The position numbers and the translations under genes were made by a program. A stretch of 64,000 nucleotides of DNA from positions 310,001 to 374,000 of the forward strand of contig NZ_JALGRK010000002.1 in assembly GCF_023276655.1 (NCBI RefSeq), given 5' to 3'. The stretch comes from Olsenella intestinalis (GTDB taxonomy: Bacteria; Actinomycetota; Coriobacteriia; Coriobacteriales; Atopobiaceae). Shown in pieces: positions 58,236 to 64,000 of this stretch. Each line of letters begins with the position of its first letter. Position 1 is the stretch's first letter. The notes below the pieces were generated by a model that was not told the origin of the DNA, did not search any database, and saw nothing but the letters and a program-made list of their open reading frames with translations.

Positions 58236-58266
58236 AAAAAAGCGGCACCCGCAGAGCAGGTGCCGC
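58236..58266 (-). terminator. Rho-independent terminator of rplS
   Basis: On the minus strand GCGGCACC pairs with GGTGCCGC around a 9-nt loop, followed by TTTTTTG; it starts 22 nt after the rplS stop. Confidence 0.92.
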
Positions 58267-58288
58267 CTCGAAAGCCGGTCGTTTGAGA

Positions 58289-58630
58289 CTAGCGCCTCTC
58301 GCGAAGGCGGGCAGCCTTGCCCACGCGGTCGCGGAGGAAGTAGAGCTTGGCGCGGTGCACGACGCCGTGACGGACGACCTCGAGCTTGGCGATCTTCGGG
58401 CTGTGGAGGGGGAAGGTGCGCTCGACGCCGACGCCGAAGCTGATCTTGCGGACGGTGAAGGTCTCGCGGGAGCTGCCGCCGCTCATGCGGATGACGTCGC
58501 CCTGGAAGACCTGCTCACGCTCGCGGTCACCCTCCTTGATGCGGTAGTGAACCTTGACGTTGTCGCCAACGCGAACCTCGGGGATGTCCTCGCGGATCTG
58601 CTGACGCTCGATGGCGCGGATGTAGTCCAT
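58289..58630 (-). CDS. rplS: 50S ribosomal protein L19
   Basis: Large-subunit protein at the 30S-50S interface. The 113-aa protein has the family length and sequence: [94 protein letters not shown]. The ATG is 5 nt after GAGGA; a longer frame upstream is unconserved. Confidence 0.98.
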   Translation of the reverse strand: MDYIRAIERQQIREDIPEVRVGDNVKVHYRIKEGDREREQVFQGDVIRMSGGSSRETFTVRKISFGVGVERTFPLHSPKIAKLEVVRHGVVHRAKLYFLRDRVGKAARLRERR

Positions 58631-58695
58631 GTTTTCCTCGTCTCTAGAGGTGCCGACGCACTGCGACCGACACATAGGTTTACACACAAGGGAAG

Positions 58696-58724
58696 ATTAT
58701 ATGGGTTGGTCGCGGCTTGGACAA
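58696..58724 (-). promoter_or_regulatory. Promoter of rplS
   Basis: TTGTCC (58719-58724), 17-nt spacer, TATAAT (58696-58701) on the minus strand, 65 nt upstream of the ATG: the best sigma-70-like promoter in the window. Confidence 0.82.
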
Positions 58725-58745
58725 GGAAAAGATCGTCTGCGCGAG

Positions 58746-61700
58746 TTATCCACAGTCCGAGTCGTTCTTGCGCCCGCGCGAGGCCACGGCCCACGCGAGG
58801 CAGCAGCCGCCCACGGCGAGAAGAGCCGCGGCCGGCCACGAGGGCGCGTCCCCGGTCCGAGGCGTGACCGGGGTCGCAGCCGCGCGCTCCGGGATCTCGC
58901 GGCGCTCGTCGGGGTCGGGCGTGTCCGTAGGATCGGTCTCGGGCTCGGGCTCGGGCGCGGGAGGCACGACCTCGGGCTCCGTCACGACAAACTCCGTCGG
59001 CTCGCTCGTCGCGGCCTCGTAGTTGGCCGTGTCGGCCACGAGGGCGCGCACCTCATAGCGGCCAGGCTCGCTCGGGACCTCAGGCGACCACTCCCCCTCG
59101 CCCTCGCCCGCGGCGCGGTACTCGAAGGCGGGCTCCCCGGCAGCGGCAAAGCGCGCCCAGCTGTACGGTGCGTTCTTCTCGACGTCGTAGGAGCCAGCGG
59201 CCCAGCCCAAGATCTCGGGCGCGCTCACGCTGTTGGGCGCCTTGAGGACGCGCCACTCGTGCGAGGGGTCCGCGGGCAGCCGGTAGTTGTGCCCCTGGGC
59301 GCCCGAGAGCGCGCTCGCCTGCACGAGGTAGGTGCCCACGTCGGTCGCCGTGGCCGCGCCGTCGAGCCCCGACACAACGACCTCGTCGCCCGCGAGCGTG
59401 TCCGTTACGCGCGCGCCGCCATAGCGCTGGGCGTCGCCGCTGTAGACCACGTCGCGGGCCCAGTCGAGCGAGACCTCGCGTGGCTCGACGGTGAGGGTGC
59501 CGGGCAGATAGCGGAACTGGTAGTCGCTGGAGGCGAGGCCCGACGCAACAATGTCGTAGGTGCCGGCGTCGGGGTATACGTCCGATGCGGTGCCGAGCCG
59601 CCGCTCGAAGGAGTAGGCAAGCTCGCCCGAGAGCACGTCGGGCCCCTCCCCCTCGACGAACCCGGAGAAGTCGACCCCATCCGCACGCGCGGCCTCACCA
59701 TAGGTGATCGTGACCGGCCGCGGCGTGACGTCAAGCGTGGCCTTGCCGATGTCGAACGGCAGCGTCACGGGGTCGGCAAGCCACACGCGCCCCGTCTCCG
59801 TCGGCGTGATGGTGACGGTCGCCTTTGCCGAATCGGTCGTCGGATGGACGTTGGCGTCGTAGCTCAGGGCGTAGTCCTCCCCCTCGAGCAGAGGCTCGCC
59901 GTCCTCGGTCTTGACGTCCGGCCTGGGCTCGTGGGCGCGACCGTCGTAGACGAAGCTAGCGGAGAGCGTCGGCGTCGCGATCTGGAGCGGCTCCCACTGC
60001 GCATAGAGCCTGGTCGCCGACGACACGCCGACGTGCACGCCCGCCTGCCACGACTCGCCCGACCCGTCCGCCTCCGTGTTCCAGTCGACAAAGCCATAGC
60101 CACGCGGAGCCGCGACCTCGCCCACGGGCACGCCCGGAAGCGTGACCTGGTCGTTCACGCGCTCCGTCGAGAGACCATAGGTGGATGATGCCCCGGGGCC
60201 AGGCTGGTTCTGGTCGAGCGTCACCTCGGGCCCGCCCGTCTCGGGGGCGTCGCCGTAGACCGCATAGAGGTGCGTGTCGTCGTAGATGGTGAAGGTGTTC
60301 TGCACGAGCCCGGAGGCGTCGCCCTGAATGGTGCTCCAGCCGAGAAAAGCCCCGGTCTGGGTCGCGTCCGTCGGCGCGGCATCAAGCTTAACGCGGGTTC
60401 CCGAGTAGTAGCGCGTGGCGTCGGAGCCCACCGGGTCCCCGCCCGCCTTGTGATACGAGAGCGAACAAGGCTGGCCCGAAATCCACTTGGCGTGCAGGGT
60501 CGCGTCAGCCGTGACGCGGTCGGTGTAGAAGTCCCAGGGAATGGTGCATGCCTCGTCCTTGAACCAGCCCACGAAGGTGGCGCCGCTCTTGGTGGGGGCC
60601 ACGGGCTCCTCGGCGCGCTCGCCGCTCTCGACGACCACGGGGTCAACGGGTGTCCCGCCGTTCGACTCGTACGCAAGCGTGAACGACAGGGGACGCCACG
60701 CGGCATAGGCGACGGTGTCCTTACCCATCGTTTCCGTGGCGAAATCCAGGCGCCTCGTCGCGCTCTGCGGGTCGTCCGGGCTCAAGGCCGCGCCAGCGTC
60801 GCGGTACCACCCGTCAAATGCATAGGTCTTGCCGCCGACGGAGCGCAGCGACCCCTCAGAGAGGCCGGGATCATGCGGCGCAAGGGCGGCGCCGTACTGG
60901 ACGACCCTCGGCTCGGGCTGCGTGCGACCCTCGGGCCAGATCACGCCGTCGACGTTGGCATACGAGAGGGTGTAGCGATTGCGCGTGTAGAACCAGTCGA
61001 TGTGACGCAGCTCGTCGTCACCGAGGTACGGCCTGACGTTAGCCGTGCCCGTGAGGAACGGATCGACGACGGGGCTGTGGTTCGTCTGCGACACGCCGTG
61101 GCGATACGCCCACTTCGTGAAGCCCTCGAACATGAACTTGGTCGTGTTGGGGTTCTTGTTGATCGCCCACTGCGAGGCCTGGATCGACGAGTTCTCGTTG
61201 AACGTGCGATCCGGATTGATCGCAAGGGTGAGCGTCTGACCGCCAAACGTGACCTCGATGTCATCGGGACTGGCCTCACCCTCGATCACCTCGAAGTAGA
61301 AGCGGTCCTGGGTTACGGAGCGAGCGGTCCAAGTCGTCGTCCCCGTATACGTGAAGGCCGTCTTGTCCGGAAGCGAGAACAGCGGGTAGTAGGGATAGGT
61401 GTAGGTCCAGCCGCGCTCGTTGCTGAACTGCGTGGTCTTGCCCAGCACGTTGCCGCCGGAGAAGAGGTAGTAGGTGTTTCCGCTGTGACCGCCCTCGAGG
61501 TACCCGTCGATCACCCCGTTGGGGTCCCAGTAGTCGGGCCCCTCTCCCCACTTGATGTAGTTCTCGTACCTCCCGTCCATGCCCGGATCGAGGACCGCCC
61601 CGTTGTTGAGCTTCTTGAACGTGGGCTTGACCCTGTTGCGGTTGTGGTAGACGTTCTTCACGGCGGCGCCGTCACGGGTGATTGTCACCACCTGCTCGTT

Positions 61701-63470
61701 CAGGACGCCGCCGTTTCCGAGATCGTCCGTCCCGGCAATGTGATAGCCGCCCGCATCGGAGTCGATCTCCGCGTACTCCGTGACGGGAATCGCGGTTCCC
61801 ACCTTGCCCGACTTGGCCTCGGTTGCGAAGATCGTGTAGTCGCCCTCGCCCGGGCCGCGCTCGGGACCCTCGACCCAATGCACCACCGAGTAGGTGACGT
61901 CCGCGGGCACCCACTTCGCATAGAGCGTCACGCTCGCGCTCGTGAGCGTGACGTCCTCGGTGACGGGGTCCTCGTACTCGTAGTCGTCGATTGACGTGCC
62001 GGTCCGCGTTCTGAACCAGCCTCCGAAGGTGTAGCCCTGGCAGTAGCTCTCTCCAAGATCGGATGCGGTGGGCAGGTCGGCGAAGGAGAGCCGCCATTGG
62101 CGGGTCTCGCCGTCGACAAGCTGAGCGAACACGTTTGGCTGAGTTGCCGCGGGGCTCAGGTCGAGGGAGACCCAGATACCGGTTGCGAGCGCTGGGTAAT
62201 AATGCACGTCGTCAGAGAGCGTCACGACGCCGCTCGTCGAATACCTGCGGAGAAAAGCGCCCCCATCGTCGTACTCGTCCCATCCCACGAGCTTGAGCGT
62301 GGGGTCGGGAGCGACGAAGGTGGCCTTCGAGAGGTCCACCGACAGGCCCATGTCCGTCTCGAGAGAGTCCGCGACGATCTCGGCGAGCTCGTGCCCGCGT
62401 GCGTTCTTATGAAAGTAGGCGCGATACCCCTCGTCGAACACGGCTGAGGCCGTGATGCCCCAGATGTTGTCCCCAGAAAGGGGTACTGCGCCTAGGGTCG
62501 CGATCATGCGGTCGATGTCATCTGACGTGAGCGGACGGCCCAGGTAGGACTCGGGTAGGTCGACATCGCCGACCTCCCAGTAGTAGAGCTTCTGCTGCTG
62601 ATGCGAGGCCGAGGGGTCGGGCACAACAAGCGTGTCGCCCTCGCGCACGATCTGCGTCGAGAGCGTGGCGCCGCCCGACTTGAACGTCACCTGCAGCCGC
62701 CTGCTCGCGTTCTCGCCCACGATGCCGTAGATGGAAAAGCTGTCCGCCGAGAAGGTCGCGCAGGTGGAAACGGCCGGAGCCACGACCTCGGCAGACCCAT
62801 GAGAGAGGTGGACGGCGCTGAAGCACTCGCCCTGGAGCGGCTGGTCGGGCAGGAGCGAAACCCGTACCTCATGACCCGGCGCCGGCTGGAGCTCCACGCC
62901 GTCACGCACGAAGGAGATGTCAACGGCACGCGCGTCGACGGCGTCCCCCGAAAGGAGGCCCTCTGTCGCCGCGACGACCTCGTCGCCGTCAGCGGGCCTG
63001 ACGCCAACGACGGTTCCGGCCGGAAAGGCACCCTCGGGGGCGTGAAGGCGAACGCACAGGCCTCCGCTCCTGCCGAGATAGTCGATGGCGGGGGCGGCCT
63101 CCCCCTGAGCACGCCCATCCTGGTCGACGGGCCCCTTGTCTTCCGTGGAGTCGATGGCGCCAGCGACTTCAAGGGGCGTGGCGACAGAGGTGTCGCGCGG
63201 GTCATCGGCCGGCACTCCGCCGACAGGCGCGAACTGGGCTGGATCCGAGGTCGAAGGGGCAGATGAGGTCGCATCGGTCACGTCCGCGACGTCAGCCGCG
63301 ACGGGCGCATCGCCCGAGGCCTCGCCGACGGGTGCGACCGCGACCTCGCCGGAATCTCGTGACTCCGTATCGCCGGCCGCGACCGCGGCGCCGCCCGGCC
63401 AGAGGCCAACGACCAACGTAATGGAAAGGAGGACGGCGAGGGCTCTTCTCGCCGAGGCACGTCGCTGCAT
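58746..63470 (-). CDS. Large MBG/InlB-repeat surface protein with TPRTGD sorting tail (1574 aa)
   Basis: Secreted wall protein. A signal peptide opens it (MQRRASARRALAVLLSITLV...GGAAVAA). A Ser/Asp/Ala-rich linker runs to ~130 and a beta-rich domain to ~250 (GGLCVRLHAPEGAFP, FSADSFSIYGIVG). InlB/Flg_new-type units are near 475-520 (GYTFGGWFRTRTG, TLYAKW) and again past the middle (YAFDGWYRD, FVGWFKDEAC), separated by a Tyr/Trp-rich region. Tandem MBG-type domains follow (FVYDGRAHEPRP, PRPVTITYGEAARADGVDFSGF, VYSGDAQRYGGARVTDTL). The Pro/Glu-rich stem ends TPVTPRTGDAPSWP, a hydrophobic helix and SRGRKNDSD. ATG has AAGGAG 8 nt upstream. It is unrelated in its Gly-rich part to the five tandem proteins but shares their export and anchoring logic. 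Confidence 0.88.
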   Translation of the reverse strand: MQRRASARRALAVLLSITLVVGLWPGGAAVAAGDTESRDSGEVAVAPVGEASGDAPVAADVADVTDATSSAPSTSDPAQFAPVGGVPADDPRDTSVATPLEVAGAIDSTEDKGPVDQDGRAQGEAAPAIDYLGRSGGLCVRLHAPEGAFPAGTVVGVRPADGDEVVAATEGLLSGDAVDARAVDISFVRDGVELQPAPGHEVRVSLLPDQPLQGECFSAVHLSHGSAEVVAPAVSTCATFSADSFSIYGIVGENASRRLQVTFKSGGATLSTQIVREGDTLVVPDPSASHQQQKLYYWEVGDVDLPESYLGRPLTSDDIDRMIATLGAVPLSGDNIWGITASAVFDEGYRAYFHKNARGHELAEIVADSLETDMGLSVDLSKATFVAPDPTLKLVGWDEYDDGGAFLRRYSTSGVVTLSDDVHYYPALATGIWVSLDLSPAATQPNVFAQLVDGETRQWRLSFADLPTASDLGESYCQGYTFGGWFRTRTGTSIDDYEYEDPVTEDVTLTSASVTLYAKWVPADVTYSVVHWVEGPERGPGEGDYTIFATEAKSGKVGTAIPVTEYAEIDSDAGGYHIAGTDDLGNGGVLNEQVVTITRDGAAVKNVYHNRNRVKPTFKKLNNGAVLDPGMDGRYENYIKWGEGPDYWDPNGVIDGYLEGGHSGNTYYLFSGGNVLGKTTQFSNERGWTYTYPYYPLFSLPDKTAFTYTGTTTWTARSVTQDRFYFEVIEGEASPDDIEVTFGGQTLTLAINPDRTFNENSSIQASQWAINKNPNTTKFMFEGFTKWAYRHGVSQTNHSPVVDPFLTGTANVRPYLGDDELRHIDWFYTRNRYTLSYANVDGVIWPEGRTQPEPRVVQYGAALAPHDPGLSEGSLRSVGGKTYAFDGWYRDAGAALSPDDPQSATRRLDFATETMGKDTVAYAAWRPLSFTLAYESNGGTPVDPVVVESGERAEEPVAPTKSGATFVGWFKDEACTIPWDFYTDRVTADATLHAKWISGQPCSLSYHKAGGDPVGSDATRYYSGTRVKLDAAPTDATQTGAFLGWSTIQGDASGLVQNTFTIYDDTHLYAVYGDAPETGGPEVTLDQNQPGPGASSTYGLSTERVNDQVTLPGVPVGEVAAPRGYGFVDWNTEADGSGESWQAGVHVGVSSATRLYAQWEPLQIATPTLSASFVYDGRAHEPRPDVKTEDGEPLLEGEDYALSYDANVHPTTDSAKATVTITPTETGRVWLADPVTLPFDIGKATLDVTPRPVTITYGEAARADGVDFSGFVEGEGPDVLSGELAYSFERRLGTASDVYPDAGTYDIVASGLASSDYQFRYLPGTLTVEPREVSLDWARDVVYSGDAQRYGGARVTDTLAGDEVVVSGLDGAATATDVGTYLVQASALSGAQGHNYRLPADPSHEWRVLKAPNSVSAPEILGWAAGSYDVEKNAPYSWARFAAAGEPAFEYRAAGEGEGEWSPEVPSEPGRYEVRALVADTANYEAATSEPTEFVVTEPEVVPPAPEPEPETDPTDTPDPDERREIPERAAATPVTPRTGDAPSWPAAALLAVGGCCLAWAVASRGRKNDSDCG

Positions 63471-63508
63471 GTCACACGCTCCTTCGACGCAGGATGCATC
63501 GGAGTACG

Positions 63509-63537
63509 CCTATACGTGCATAAAGGGTATCACGCAA
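63509..63537 (-). promoter_or_regulatory. Promoter of the 1574-aa surface protein gene
   Basis: TTGCGT (63532-63537), 17-nt spacer, TATAGG (63509-63514) on the minus strand, 38 nt before the ATG. Confidence 0.6.
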
Positions 63538-63621
63538 CAGCGCGGATAACGGAGCATGCTCGGTAAGTGCGCCCCTGCGACCAGCATACGGAGGATGGGC
63601 CCCACGCGAGGCCAGATCCGC

Positions 63622-64000
63622 CTAGAGCCCCGGTGAGGGCTTCGGGCCGATGAAGGCCCATGCGCGCGGGACGAAGAGGTTCTCGTAGACCCTGATCGCA
63701 TAGCGGTCCGTCATCGACGAGACGTAGTCGGCGACGCGCACGTGGTCCTCGCCGGTGGCACGGAGGTACTCGTCGGGCACCTCGTCGAGGTGGTTGATGA
63801 AGTGGTCGAACAGGGCCTCGACCATGCGTCCGGCCTTGGGCTCCTCCGACTTGGCGTCGCCGGTCTGGTAGAGGTTGCGGAAGAGGTAGCCCCTCATCTC
63901 GAGCAGGGCGCCCCAGACGGCGTCCGAGGCGACCACGTCGTCGAGGTCCGAGCTCTCCGAGATGATGTCCTCGACCAGGGTCTCGATGCGCTCCGAGGAG
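63622..64000 (-). CDS. dGTPase-like HD-domain triphosphohydrolase, C-terminal part only
   Basis: Last ~125 codons of a gene that enters from the right edge. The visible part (LRxxLF-like EMRGYLFRNLYQ, MVEALFDHFINHLDEVPDEYL, RVADYVSSMTDRYAIRVYENLFVPRAW) matches the C-terminal end of deoxyguanosinetriphosphate triphosphohydrolases. The HD motif and substrate pocket lie outside the window. An internal ATG at 63936 is not the start. The family is inferred from the VADYxxxMTDRYA segment alone. Confidence 0.75.
   Translation of the reverse strand, partial: SSERIETLVEDIISESSDLDDVVASDAVWGALLEMRGYLFRNLYQTGDAKSEEPKAGRMVEALFDHFINHLDEVPDEYLRATGEDHVRVADYVSSMTDRYAIRVYENLFVPRAWAFIGPKPSPGL

Overview
The window is about 64 kb of GC-rich (roughly two-thirds G+C) bacterial chromosome. 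Gene content points to an anaerobic actinobacterium of the class Coriobacteriia (Olsenella/Collinsella/Atopobium type): GC-rich third positions, many GTG/TTG starts, the MEP isoprenoid pathway (ispG, ispH, dxr), a mannose-family PTS, and large Gly-rich/InlB-repeat surface proteins with LPxTG-like tails. This assignment is inference; no rRNA gene is present to settle it.

Layout. 1-17.3 kb: minus-strand housekeeping genes in tight overlapping runs: cysteine desulfurase (cut by the left edge), rpe, gpsA, plsY, der; radical SAM/PDZ protein, ispH, a Cmk-PlsC fusion, a histidine phosphatase, rluB-type pseudouridine synthase, scpB, scpA, a site-2-protease-like gene, a Pro/Gln-rich membrane protein, an ABC-F ATPase and a degenerate YgjP-like protein. 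Two arrays of a ~30-bp repeat sit at 4.92-5.21 and 16.06-16.40 kb. 17.5-19.1 kb: four tRNA genes, including two identical tRNA-Ala(GGC) genes in opposite orientation, with a small membrane protein and a cytidine-deaminase-like gene between them. 19.2-26.0 kb: a TipAS-domain protein, then a minus-strand carbohydrate operon (two FrlB-like SIS proteins, mannose-type PTS EIIAB/EIIC/EIID, HAD phosphatase, GntR/UTRA regulator) that resembles glucoselysine/fructoselysine (Amadori product) utilisation systems. 26.3-41.1 kb: five tandem plus-strand genes for paralogous secreted surface proteins (861-998 aa). 41.2-51.6 kb: proS, ispG, rseP, dxr, cdsA, uppS, frr, pyrH, tsf and rpsB, the classic translation/isoprenoid/lipid cluster. 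51.9-58.6 kb: xerC-like recombinase, trmFO, dprA, comM, yraN, rnhB, rplS. 58.7-64 kb: a 1574-aa MBG/InlB-repeat surface protein and the 3' end of a dGTPase-like gene.

How they work together. rpsB-tsf-pyrH-frr-uppS-cdsA-dxr-rseP-ispG links translation, UMP supply, undecaprenyl carrier synthesis and phospholipid precursors. plsY, gpsA and the Cmk-PlsC fusion supply glycerol-3-phosphate and its acylated products. The PTS operon would import and phosphorylate a substrate that the two SIS enzymes then cleave. The surface proteins are probably wall-anchored adhesin-like molecules.

The most unusual signal is at the DNA level. The word CGAGAAGAGC (core GAGAAGAGC) occurs on both strands far more often than base composition predicts: I read 44 exact core copies. 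They lie in all reading frames, in intergenic DNA and in disordered protein linkers. That is how a DNA uptake sequence or similar genome-wide recognition word behaves, and the window also carries competence-associated dprA and comM.
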